From Bacteroidales bacterium (lineage in GTDB: Bacteria; Bacteroidota; Bacteroidia; Bacteroidales; UBA4417), in the NCBI GenBank assembly GCA_030654075.1, contig JAURYB010000056.1, forward strand, positions 62,001-126,000: DNA of 64,000 bases, written 5' to 3'. Shown here piece after piece: positions 27,701 to 36,930 of the stretch (position 1 is the first letter of the stretch; every line of letters begins with the position of its first letter). The position numbers and the translations under genes were made by a program. Under the pieces are notes generated by a model. It did no database searches, was not told the origin of the DNA, and saw nothing but the letters and a program-made list of their open reading frames with translations.

Positions 27701-30508
27701 TTACTCCGAAGTATTATTCTGCACAAAATCAGTAGGAGATATAGAATACAGGTCTTTAAAACATTTTGAAAAATACGACGGACTTGAAAACCCGGTTTCA
27801 TAGGCGACTTCGGCGATGGTTTTCCCGCTTTCCTGCAGCATAACTGCAGCCTTTTTCAGTTTGATATTACGTATAAATTCGCTCACAGTGAGACCGGTTA
27901 GATGTTTGATTTTACGGTACACATGCACTCTCGAAAGTCCTATTTCGACACTCATCTGTTCAACACCATATTCATTTTCGGTTAAATGTTTCTCAATAAT
28001 GGCATTACACTTTTTCAGGAAGCTGCTATCGAGCTGCGATATTTTATTTTCCTTCACAAACTGGGTAATTACATCCTGCTGGTAATGTTTCCGGATTTGC
28101 TGCCGGTTTTCAATCAGGTGTTTTACACGCACCTCCAGGTGTTTTTTATTAAATGGCTTTGCGATATATGAATCAGCGCCTGTTTCGAGACCTTCAATTT
28201 TACTTTCGTGCGACGACAAAGCGGTGAGCAGAATCACCGGGATATGGCTGGTCCGGATATCAGATTTCAGCTTTTTAGTAAACTCCAACCCATCCATTTC
28301 CGGCATCATTACATCGCTGATAATCAGATCGGGCTGGTCAATGTAAATTTTCTCAAAAGCATCAATACCATTCGATGCCGTCATAATCCTGTAATTATCA
28401 ACAAGGCTGGACTTAATGAATTTACTCACATCAGCATTGTCTTCAACAATAAGGAGCAGCGGCATATTCTCATAATCATCCGAGATACACGTTTGATTCA
28501 TACTTTCTATATCGGCATCATCCTGGCTTAATTCAGGGAATATCTGTTTATCAATCCGGGTAAATTCTACGTCTTTATTACTTATTTCAAAATCTGTAAA
28601 GTGAGAATTTCCCAACTGGAAATAAACTACAAAAGATGATCCTTCGCCTTTTTTACTTTTTACAGAAATATCGCCATGATGCAGATCAACAAAACCTTTT
28701 GACAAGGGTAAACCTATGCCTGTGCCTGCTACAATATTTCCTTTATCCTGCTCAACCTGGTAAAACCGCTCAAAAATCCTGTTCAGGCTGTCTTCCGCTA
28801 TTCCAATGCCGTTATCCCGGATTTCTATTTCAACTGAATCTTTTTCAACACCATTAAATGTGTGTCGCACCTTATTGATATTAATATCAATACTTCCCGA
28901 TTCGGAAGTAAACTTAAATGCATTCGAAAGCAGGTTAAAAAGAATTTTATCAACTTTATCCCTGTCGAAATACAAAAGTTGTTCGTCCAGCAAAGTATTC
29001 AGAGAGAAACTAATGTTCTTCCTGGCTGCCAGTTCCTCGAAAGCTTCTTTTATTTCATGTGTAAAACTCACAATATCAAATTCCCCGGCGGTAATTTTCA
29101 TCTTTTCATCTTCAATCTTCCTCAAATCCATCAGTTGGTTGATCATCCTGAGCAGCCGTGTGGCATTACGAAGCATCATCTGTAACTGACTCCGGATTGC
29201 AACTGAAAGCTTACTATCCGAAAGGATATTTTCCAGCGGACCGATCATCAGGGTAAGCGGTGTACGGAATTCGTGAGAAATATTGGTGAAGAAAATCAGT
29301 TTGGCATTTGTAGCTTCTTCCAGTTCGAGCGAAATTTTACGGAGTTCTTCGTTTTGCCGCGTGATTGCCTGTTTCTGAACTTCTAGTTTCAGGTTGGCTT
29401 TAGCCTTATTTCGCAATCCCCTGAAAAGTAAAATTGTAAGTACAATGATCAAAAACAAGGAACTGAGCGCAACGATTAACCAGAACCGCTGGCTCAGGTA
29501 TTTTTTTACCTGTTCATCCAGGATATTCCTTGAACTTACAATCCGGTTATGAAGATTCAGTATTTCATCGGTCTGGAATTTTAAAGCACGAACATTCGTT
29601 GAATCAATTACCAGCGTATTAAGTATGTTTTCCTTGTTAACCGGTTTTTTGTTTAACAAATCCCAGGCCAGTGAAATCGCCAGGCTGCCTCCAGTAGGAT
29701 ATAACATAGTTGCATCCAGTTTCCTGTCCATTACGGCCTGAATGCCGCATCCGGTTCCGGGTAAGCCATCAACTCCGATAAAGAATGCATTTTTCGTATT
29801 GAATTTCCGGATATATGCATTGTATGCTCCAAGAGCCATAACATCGTTGTGCGCATAAACAAGGTCAAAAGGCTCGTTCGATTCAAGATAGTTCTTCATC
29901 ACCTTTTCGCTGACAGCTACTTCCCATTCCCCTGATAAGGATTTGATAATTGAAACTCCGGGTGCCTTCGAAATTTCCTCAATAAAACCCTTGTGCCGTT
30001 CTTTAGCCGGCGATGAACCTTCAAGACCGGAAATTTCAACAACGCGTCCTTTCCCTTTTAATAATTTTACTGCATAAATTCCCGCTTCTTTCCCTATCTG
30101 GTAACTATTGCCACCAATAAAAGCCGAATAATCACCCGATTCAATTTTACGATCGATTAGGATTACCGGAATGCCCTTTTTATAAACTTCGCTTACAATT
30201 CCGGTTAAAGGAGCCGACTCATTTGGCGAAACAATAAGCAGATCTATTCCTGCAGCCAGCAGTTCCCGGATATCATTCACCTGGTTTTTGCTGCTGTTTT
30301 CAGCGTCTTTTATCAGGAGTTGTAAATCAGGATAATAAAGAAGTTCATTTTGCATCTCCTGGTCCATCGACCTGCGCCACGCATCAGCTGTGGTGCATTG
30401 AGAGAAACCGACCAGAAATTTGGTTTTTGCAGCTATTTTCTGCGCGTCGACAAGCTTGCCTTGTAAGAGTATGATTACAACAAAGCAAAGTACTTTTGAA
30501 TTTTTCAA
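27701..30508 (-). CDS. Hybrid two-component regulator with periplasmic sugar-binding sensor domain
   Basis: 935 residues that combine sensor, kinase and DNA-binding regulator. In order there is a signal peptide (~1-22); a periplasmic binding protein domain (~30-310, LacI/RbsB-like with FLVGFSQCTT, GIDLLIVSPNESAPL and LVYAHNDVMALGAYNAY); one membrane helix (~342-364); HisKA with FTNISHEFRTPLTL (His412); a HATPase; a receiver with ISDVMMPEMDG; and an AraC-type HTH at the C-terminus. This layout matches the fructose-binding regulator BT1754 that controls the fructan locus of Bacteroides thetaiotaomicron. Here it lies head-to-head (3' ends) with the GH32 gene, so it most likely senses fructose or a related sugar and activates locus 1. 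Confidence 0.93.
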   Translation of the reverse strand: MKNSKVLCFVVIILLQGKLVDAQKIAAKTKFLVGFSQCTTADAWRRSMDQEMQNELLYYPDLQLLIKDAENSSKNQVNDIRELLAAGIDLLIVSPNESAPLTGIVSEVYKKGIPVILIDRKIESGDYSAFIGGNSYQIGKEAGIYAVKLLKGKGRVVEISGLEGSSPAKERHKGFIEEISKAPGVSIIKSLSGEWEVAVSEKVMKNYLESNEPFDLVYAHNDVMALGAYNAYIRKFNTKNAFFIGVDGLPGTGCGIQAVMDRKLDATMLYPTGGSLAISLAWDLLNKKPVNKENILNTLVIDSTNVRALKFQTDEILNLHNRIVSSRNILDEQVKKYLSQRFWLIVALSSLFLIIVLTILLFRGLRNKAKANLKLEVQKQAITRQNEELRKISLELEEATNAKLIFFTNISHEFRTPLTLMIGPLENILSDSKLSVAIRSQLQMMLRNATRLLRMINQLMDLRKIEDEKMKITAGEFDIVSFTHEIKEAFEELAARKNISFSLNTLLDEQLLYFDRDKVDKILFNLLSNAFKFTSESGSIDININKVRHTFNGVEKDSVEIEIRDNGIGIAEDSLNRIFERFYQVEQDKGNIVAGTGIGLPLSKGFVDLHHGDISVKSKKGEGSSFVVYFQLGNSHFTDFEISNKDVEFTRIDKQIFPELSQDDADIESMNQTCISDDYENMPLLLIVEDNADVSKFIKSSLVDNYRIMTASNGIDAFEKIYIDQPDLIISDVMMPEMDGLEFTKKLKSDIRTSHIPVILLTALSSHESKIEGLETGADSYIAKPFNKKHLEVRVKHLIENRQQIRKHYQQDVITQFVKENKISQLDSSFLKKCNAIIEKHLTENEYGVEQMSVEIGLSRVHVYRKIKHLTGLTVSEFIRNIKLKKAAVMLQESGKTIAEVAYETGFSSPSYFSKCFKDLYSISPTDFVQNNTSE

Positions 30509-30848
30509 TGCCTTAAGGATGTTTTTTGAATTTGTGATAAAGATACTAAAAGTAAGGGTAAAAAGAAAATTGTTGTGAACATCTCAATTCCTTTCCCATT
30601 TAACTCACACAGCCATCATCCACAAACCCTTGCTATGCCAGATTCATGTTAAAACTTATTTCAACAGCTATCTTATATACTCAATACCACTACATCCTGC
30701 TCATCGTGATTAGCAGTTACAATTATTCAGCTCTTGTGAGTTTGACAATGTTCATAGAATAAACCATTCATTAAAAAAGGTGTAAATCACTGGAAGATAA
30801 TTCCTTTGGTATTCAATGCACATATGGGTTATTTCAAACCCTCATTGG
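30509..30848. other. Intergenic region upstream of the hybrid regulator
   Basis: No gene, repeat or clear TAnnTTTG promoter is visible on either strand. It must contain the promoter of the regulator and the 3' end signal of the LacI gene. Confidence 0.4.
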
Positions 30849-31865
30849 TCATGTAGATTTCCTGATTATTAATTCGGTCTTTAGCTTTTTAACTATCGGA
30901 GTATAATCAGTCTCATTGCTTTCAATCCTATCAATTAAAAGCTGAGCACATTCCTTACCCAGTTCATATCCTAAGGGTGTAACTGTTGTTAACGGTGGGT
31001 TAAACATATAGCAAAAAGGTTCGTCGCCAAAACTTAATACCGCTATTTGTTCGGGTATTTTTAGCATTTTCTTATTAATCGCAATCATTACTCCTGCCAC
31101 TACCTGGTCGCTGATTGAAAAAATAGCATCGGGAGGTGAGGGTAATTCGAGTAATTTATTTGTAAGAAATTCAGCTTCTTCGGTATTATCGCTGTTATAT
31201 ATATAATTTTCATTTACAGGCATATTGTATTTTTTAAATGCCCTTAGATAGCCATTCAACCGGTTTTTGGAGATAGAAATATTTTGATTACCCAATCCTA
31301 TTGCAATTCGTGAATATCCTTTATTTATAAGATATTCAACAGCTTTAAAAGTACCGTCTTCACCATCAACAGAAATTTTATCTCCTACATATTCAGTCGG
31401 AACTTTATCGATAAAAACAATAGGAACACCACCTGATTTCGCCATAACAAAGTGATGAAAAATCTTGGTTTCCTTTGTAACCGATATGATAAGCCCATCC
31501 ACATTGTTAGCCAGCAGGGTTTCGGTGCAATCCACTTCTTTTTCATACGATTCATTGGACTGAAGGATCATTACGCTGTATCCTTTTTTATCAGTAATTT
31601 CTTCAATTCCTTTCAACACTGAAGGGAAAAAGAAGGACGAAATCTCGGGAGTGATATAGCCAATTATTTTGCTTTTCCTGTTGCGCAGCGAAAGCGCATT
31701 GGTATCGGGTTTATAATGCAGCAATTCAGCTAATTCCTTAGCCGCTTTGATAGTTTCGGGTTTAACATCAGGATGATCTTTTAAAGCGCGGCTTACAGTA
31801 GAGATAGAAACACCAAGTGCTTTTGCAATGTCTTTAAGTTTAATGGTGTTAATTCTCATAGGCAA
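30849..31865 (-). CDS. LacI family transcriptional regulator (locus 2)
   Basis: 338 residues. The N-terminal HTH reads IKLKDIAKALGVSISTVSRALKDH, a textbook LacI headpiece, followed by the hinge (LLHYKPDTNALSLRNRKS) and a periplasmic-binding-protein effector domain (SDQVVAGVMIAINKKMLKIP, AVLSFGDEPF). It is transcribed away from the susC gene of locus 2, and the shared upstream region contains a perfect palindrome typical of LacI-family operators. It is therefore the probable sugar-responsive regulator of the disaccharide genes 32-46 kb. The effector is unknown. The true start may be the third codon (Met3). Confidence 0.92.
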   Translation of the reverse strand: MPMRINTIKLKDIAKALGVSISTVSRALKDHPDVKPETIKAAKELAELLHYKPDTNALSLRNRKSKIIGYITPEISSFFFPSVLKGIEEITDKKGYSVMILQSNESYEKEVDCTETLLANNVDGLIISVTKETKIFHHFVMAKSGGVPIVFIDKVPTEYVGDKISVDGEDGTFKAVEYLINKGYSRIAIGLGNQNISISKNRLNGYLRAFKKYNMPVNENYIYNSDNTEEAEFLTNKLLELPSPPDAIFSISDQVVAGVMIAINKKMLKIPEQIAVLSFGDEPFCYMFNPPLTTVTPLGYELGKECAQLLIDRIESNETDYTPIVKKLKTELIIRKST

Positions 31866-32023
31866 TGTTTTGACTTATAGTCAGTTGAAACTATAAAACT
31901 CTGTTGATAGCCTTTTTAGGCTCCGGTAAAATTAAAAAATAAATGGCAATTTCTTACGAAATAAATTTTTACCTGCATTAAAATAGCTCAATAAATTTAA
32001 CATTTTTTTAGAAAAGTTATCAA

Positions 32024-32039
32024 CCACAAACGTTTGTGG
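32024..32039. promoter_or_regulatory. Probable LacI-family operator
   Basis: CCACAAACGTTTGTGG is a perfect 16-bp palindrome with the central CG typical of LacI-family sites. A second half-site (AACGTTTGG, 32041-32049) follows. It lies between the diverging LacI and susC genes and overlaps the presumed -33 element of the susC promoter. Confidence 0.75.
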
Positions 32040-32062
32040 GAACGTTTGGGGTAGTTAATTTG
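32033..32062 (+). promoter_or_regulatory. Candidate susC promoter of locus 2
   Basis: TTTG at 32033-32036, an 18-base spacer and TTAATTTG at 32055-32062 fit the Bacteroidota promoter pattern with one mismatch in the -7 box. The -33 element lies inside the palindromic operator, so a bound regulator would block or alter RNA polymerase access. The leader to the susC start would be ~80 bases. Confidence 0.5.
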
Positions 32063-32151
32063 CATTTAGCTGGTTTTCAAGAGTTTTTATTTCAAACTTA
32101 TGCTTTTTCTTTGTGTGAATTATTCTATTAACCAACTTAACCCCAACCATT

Positions 32152-35130
32152 ATGAAAAAAAATCTTCTACTATTTATTTACTCCCTTTGCTTCTTGTTAC
32201 TGAGCACTGGTTATGTTTCCGCCCAGGGAACGGTTACCGGCACAGTAAAGGACAACACTGGAACTCTTCCCGGTGTTAGTGTGCAGATAAAGGGGACAAC
32301 GCAAGGAACAATAACAAATGTTGATGGTGAATTTTCGTTAAATGTGCCTGACGCAAATACGGTACTTGTTTTTTCTTTTGTAGGATATACTCCGCAGGAA
32401 ATACTTGTACAGGGACAAAAAACATTGGAAGTAACTCTGGTGCAAAATGCAATGAATCTGGATGAGTTTGTTGTTGTCGGCTATGGCGTACAACGAAAGA
32501 GTGATCTGACCGGTGCAACCACCCGGTTAAGCGGTGACAATCTTAACAAGAGCGTAGCTTCCTCTCCAGTTGAAATGATGCAGGGACGCGTTTCGGGTGT
32601 TAACATTGCGCAAAATAACGGGGAGCCGGGAGGCGGAATGACTGTACGTGTTCGTGGATCCAATTCCATCCGTTCAGGGCAAGATCCTTTATATGTAATT
32701 GACGGAGTTCCTTTGGATAATCAGGATCTTACACCAGCAGGAGCTGGAACCGCCGGTTTGAACGGGTCATCCAATAAAGATCCTATCAGTTTTTTGAACC
32801 CTAACGATATAGCTTCAATAGACATTTTAAAAGATGCTTCATCAACAGCCATTTATGGTGCCCGTGGTGCAAACGGAGTAATCATGATTACTACAAAAAA
32901 AGGAGAGCAGGGAGCAGGTCAGTTATCCTACGATGGGTATGTAGGAACATCAACCATCAGGCAGAGCCTGGATATTCTTTCAGCTGATCAGTTTCGCTCA
33001 TACCGTAAAACCGATGGCAGTGCGCTGATTGATATGGGAGCAAACACTAACTGGCAGGACGAGATCTATAGGACTGCTTTTACTCAGAGCCATAATTTAA
33101 GCTATGGTGGGGGCACTAAAAATAATTCGTACCGTGCTTCACTTGGGTACCTCAATCAGGAAGGGATAGTGAATACTACCAATATGCAGAAAGTAAACGG
33201 AAAAATAACAGTAACCCAGAAAGCGTTTAATGATAAACTGGAACTTACAGCAAACCTGATTGCTTCACATACGAATGACCAAAGAGCTCCAATTAGTGAA
33301 ACCGGTGGTTACGAAGGCGATGTCATTTTATCGTCACTAAAGTTAAATCCTACCTACCCTGTTTTCAACGAAGATGGCACCTATTACCAGAATTCCACTA
33401 CCCAGCGCAACCCGGTTGCCATGCTTAATCTTACCAATGATATAACGCAAACGGATCAAACTATTGCTAACCTTACCGCTGAATACGAAATCATAAAAGA
33501 TCTGAAATATAAAATAAATGTTGGTTCTACAAGGAGTTCAGTGGAAAGACGTATAAATCAGGATAACGAACTCACTTATCTGCCAAATCATGGTGAAGCT
33601 GATATTAATACAGTACATGCACAAAGTTCGCTCATTGAAAATTATCTGACCTATGCAAAAAAAATTGATGAGAATCAGCTGAATTTTCTTTTAGGTCATG
33701 CCTATCAGAAATTCAATGTTAATGGTACAGCAATGAATGTAAAAGGATTTGTAGTTAACGATATCCTGTACACCAACAATCTTGGATATGGAAATTCTTC
33801 GGCTGCAACTACAAGTTCCTATGCAAACGTTAATGAGTTACAATCATTCTTTGGCAGGGTTAATTATGCTTATGCCGGGAAATACCTGGTAACTCTTACC
33901 GGCAGGTACGACGGGTCTTCAAAATTCGGTGATAATAATAAATATGGATTTTTCCCGTCCGCTGCTTTAGCATGGAGGCTTTCGGATGAAGAATTTATAA
34001 AATCAATGAATGTTTTCAGCAATTTAAAATTGCGCCTTGGATGGGGAAAAACAGGTAACCAGGAAATTCCAAACAAAATTTCACAGATTTTAGTTGGTAC
34101 TGCAGGAAATGCAAACGGTTTCTTTAATGGTGTATTAACACCTGGTATTACATTCCTGAGAGTTCCAAACCCCGATATTCAGTGGGAAACCACAATTCAA
34201 TCAGACCTTGGTATTGACTTCGGATTTTTCAAGAACAGGCTTACCGCCACTATTGATGTGTTTCACAAACAAACACAGGATGTGTTATTGGAGATCAATG
34301 CCGCAGCTCCAGCTGCTGCTTCAACCATGTGGTTAAATGTCCCTGATCTTCGTATTATCAATAACGGAATCGAACTAGGTGTGAATGGAATCATTGTTGA
34401 GCAAACTGATCTTACATGGGATGCCGGGTTAAATGTTTCATACATAAAAAATAATGTTGTCGATTTGCCTGTAACTATGATTGAAACCGGTAACGCCAGT
34501 GGACAAGGGCTTTCGGGCACAAGGGTTCAGATCATTACTAACGATAATCCCATAGGAACTTTTTATGGTCGTGTATTCGAAGGTTTCGATGCAAATGGAA
34601 TAAGCATTTACAAAAAAGATGCTGATGGTGCTGATGCTTTGGAAACTCTTGGTTCAGCTCTGCCTAACTATACCTTTAGTTTCAATACAAAACTAACCTA
34701 CAAAGCATTCGATTTCAGTATGTTCTGGTATGGTGTTGCCGGCAATAAAGTTTACAATAATACAGCAAATGCACTATTTGTAAAAGGATCTCTTAACAGT
34801 GGAGCAAATGTTACGGTAGATGTGCTTAACTCTGAAGAGTCCATTGCGAATTCAAATGCATTTTCATCCCGTTTCGTTGAAGATGGTTCTTTCCTGAGAC
34901 TTGCTAATGTAACATTAGGATATACCATTAATACCAAATCAGTTAAATGGATTAAGAGTGCCAGGATTTATGCTACCGGTAACAACCTGCTTTTGTTAAC
35001 TAAGTATACAGGATTCGATCCGGAAGTTAATAGTGACGCAAGTCAGAATGGTGTACCTGCAATCGGTATGGATTATACTTCATATCCAAAAGCCCGTGCA
35101 TTTACCGTTGGTGCCAGTCTTAATTTTTAA
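32152..35130 (+). CDS. SusC-like TonB-dependent outer membrane transporter (locus 2)
   Basis: 992 residues: a signal peptide (ends YVSAQG), a carboxypeptidase-regulatory-like domain (GTVTGTVKDNTGTLPGVSVQ), a plug (RVRGSNSIRSGQDPLYVIDG, IDILKDASSTAIYGARGANG) and a long beta-barrel with terminal Phe (ARAFTVGASLNF). It imports an oligosaccharide with its SusD partner 22 bp downstream. The enzymes that follow (GH13, GH65, GH37) all act on alpha-glucosidic bonds, so the cargo is likely an alpha-glucoside such as trehalose, kojibiose, isomaltose or sucrose. It is preceded by a palindromic operator and a promoter. Confidence 0.95.
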   Translation: MKKNLLLFIYSLCFLLLSTGYVSAQGTVTGTVKDNTGTLPGVSVQIKGTTQGTITNVDGEFSLNVPDANTVLVFSFVGYTPQEILVQGQKTLEVTLVQNAMNLDEFVVVGYGVQRKSDLTGATTRLSGDNLNKSVASSPVEMMQGRVSGVNIAQNNGEPGGGMTVRVRGSNSIRSGQDPLYVIDGVPLDNQDLTPAGAGTAGLNGSSNKDPISFLNPNDIASIDILKDASSTAIYGARGANGVIMITTKKGEQGAGQLSYDGYVGTSTIRQSLDILSADQFRSYRKTDGSALIDMGANTNWQDEIYRTAFTQSHNLSYGGGTKNNSYRASLGYLNQEGIVNTTNMQKVNGKITVTQKAFNDKLELTANLIASHTNDQRAPISETGGYEGDVILSSLKLNPTYPVFNEDGTYYQNSTTQRNPVAMLNLTNDITQTDQTIANLTAEYEIIKDLKYKINVGSTRSSVERRINQDNELTYLPNHGEADINTVHAQSSLIENYLTYAKKIDENQLNFLLGHAYQKFNVNGTAMNVKGFVVNDILYTNNLGYGNSSAATTSSYANVNELQSFFGRVNYAYAGKYLVTLTGRYDGSSKFGDNNKYGFFPSAALAWRLSDEEFIKSMNVFSNLKLRLGWGKTGNQEIPNKISQILVGTAGNANGFFNGVLTPGITFLRVPNPDIQWETTIQSDLGIDFGFFKNRLTATIDVFHKQTQDVLLEINAAAPAAASTMWLNVPDLRIINNGIELGVNGIIVEQTDLTWDAGLNVSYIKNNVVDLPVTMIETGNASGQGLSGTRVQIITNDNPIGTFYGRVFEGFDANGISIYKKDADGADALETLGSALPNYTFSFNTKLTYKAFDFSMFWYGVAGNKVYNNTANALFVKGSLNSGANVTVDVLNSEESIANSNAFSSRFVEDGSFLRLANVTLGYTINTKSVKWIKSARIYATGNNLLLLTKYTGFDPEVNSDASQNGVPAIGMDYTSYPKARAFTVGASLNF

Positions 35131-35152
35131 TAACTCTAAAAAAAGAAACATT

Positions 35153-36691
35153 ATGAAATTCAATAAATTTTCACTTATAATTGCTCTTCTCACCCTGATA
35201 TTTACTTCCTGCACCGACCTGAAGGAAGAAGTATTGGATGAACAATTGGGAAGCGACCTGGTTAATAACCCGGCCAATATTGATGCTTTGATCAACCCTC
35301 CCTATGCCCAGCTCCGCCGTACACTTGAATGGTATGATTATTGGGCGCTTCAGCAGATTTCAACAGATGAAACAGCTTTTCCTACGCGTGGTACCGACTG
35401 GTTTGATAACGGTGCCTGGCAACAATTATACCTTCACACCTGGACTCCTGATCATATCCGTTTAGTAGATGTATGGGATGTGCTTGGACAGGGCATTTCA
35501 CGCTCTAATACAGCAATTCATTATATCGGGGAGTTTCCTGAGACAGCTACAACCACTCAGTATATTAACGAAGCCAGGTTCCTGCGTGCATATTATATGT
35601 ACCTGATGGTTGATTTATTCGGGCAGGTTCCTTACAGGGATGCTGACGATTTGGATTTCTCTACATTACCGGAAGTCAAAGACCGCAAAACAGCTACTGA
35701 TTTTATTATTACTGAGCTTAAAGAGATTTTACCCAATCTTAAAACAAAGGCTGCCGTTACTTCCGAACGTGCCACGGTAGGTGCCGCCAACGCTTTACTT
35801 GCCAAGATTTACCTGAATTACCAGGTATATGCCGGTGAACCTAAATGGGCAGATGCTATTAAATATGCCGATGATGTTATAAGCTCGTCCGACTATACGG
35901 TTACTAACGATTACTGGTCAATGTTCCAGTATAATGTAACAAACCATCCGGAATTTATACTTACCTGCCCAATGAGTGATGATTTCGAAATGGGTTCTGG
36001 AAGTGTATGGGTAAATTTCACTCTTCATTACAACATGACATTTGGAACCTATACCAGTCTCTGGAACGGCGGTTGTACCACCACAGATTTTGTAAATACT
36101 TTTGATCAGGTTAACGATGCCCGTTTCTACGACAGCAGGATTGAAAGCACGACCGGTTTAAATCAAGGTTTCCTGATCGGGCAGCAATACGACATGGCAG
36201 GTGTTCCTCTTAAGATCAGAAGTGGCGATCCTTTGATTTTTACTCCTGATTTTACTTTGGGTGATGCTAAAGAGAATGAAGGAATCCGAGTAATAAAATT
36301 TGCTCCGAATCCTGCTACAACCAGGCAATTTTCCTCCCCTAATGATGTTCCGTTACTTCGTATTTCGGATATTTACCTGGTTCGTGCCGAAGCAAAATTC
36401 CGTAACGGAGATGTAACCGGTGCCCTTGCCGATATCAACTATATCAGAGCCAGAAGGAGTGCAACAGGTAAAACATTGCCTGCATTGACTTCACTTACTG
36501 TCGATGATATTTTGAAAGAACGTGGCTTCGAATTGTATTGGGAAGGTTTCCGCCGCCAGGATATGGTTCGCTTCGGAAAATTAAATGCAGCACGCCAGGA
36601 AAAACCGGCTACTGATGTCAAGAAAAACCTGTATCCTATTCCTACATCAGCACTTGATGTAAACAGTAATCTGAAACAAAACGACTATTAA
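35153..36691 (+). CDS. SusD/RagB-like surface glycan-binding lipoprotein (locus 2)
   Basis: 512 residues from the ATG at 35153. An upstream in-frame start at 35033 would lie inside susC and is not credible. The leader LLTLIFTSC is a lipobox. SusD features include ISRSNTAIHYIG, EARFLRAYYMYLMVDLFGQVP, VGAANALLAKIYLNYQ, LLRISDIYLVRAEAKFRNG and the C-terminal ERGFELYWEGFRRQDMVRFG and LYPIP. It is the glycan-binding partner of the preceding SusC. A 13-bp hairpin follows the stop, as after the susD of locus 1. Confidence 0.95.
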   Translation: MKFNKFSLIIALLTLIFTSCTDLKEEVLDEQLGSDLVNNPANIDALINPPYAQLRRTLEWYDYWALQQISTDETAFPTRGTDWFDNGAWQQLYLHTWTPDHIRLVDVWDVLGQGISRSNTAIHYIGEFPETATTTQYINEARFLRAYYMYLMVDLFGQVPYRDADDLDFSTLPEVKDRKTATDFIITELKEILPNLKTKAAVTSERATVGAANALLAKIYLNYQVYAGEPKWADAIKYADDVISSSDYTVTNDYWSMFQYNVTNHPEFILTCPMSDDFEMGSGSVWVNFTLHYNMTFGTYTSLWNGGCTTTDFVNTFDQVNDARFYDSRIESTTGLNQGFLIGQQYDMAGVPLKIRSGDPLIFTPDFTLGDAKENEGIRVIKFAPNPATTRQFSSPNDVPLLRISDIYLVRAEAKFRNGDVTGALADINYIRARRSATGKTLPALTSLTVDDILKERGFELYWEGFRRQDMVRFGKLNAARQEKPATDVKKNLYPIPTSALDVNSNLKQNDY

Positions 36692-36713
36692 ACGAGGGCC
36701 TATATCTGAAGCG

Positions 36714-36742
36714 CCTACTGCTCAATTCTATTGAGCAGTAGG
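36714..36742 (+). terminator. Hairpin after susD of locus 2
   Basis: CCTACTGCTCAAT pairs perfectly with ATTGAGCAGTAGG across a TCT loop. The T run after it is weak, so it may be a partial terminator or mRNA 3'-end stabiliser, as at the end of susCD in locus 1. Confidence 0.75.
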
Positions 36743-36930
36743 TCTCCTTCGGATAAGAATTAGTTTTCCTGAATTATTTTTATTGCTTACATCATCCTGG
36801 TGGTTCTAGTATTCGTGTTATAATTCTTTATTACTACTCGTAGAACATCCTATAGAATCTCCAATATCCTTTTATTCCCAAAAAGAATAATATCTGTGTT
36901 TTCAGCCTCCTTGCACCCAAAACTATAATC

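Noticed and set aside
35033-35152. Upstream extension of the susD frame into susC
   Set aside because: The proper lipoprotein leader starts at the ATG at 35153; the extension reads out of frame through susC coding sequence.
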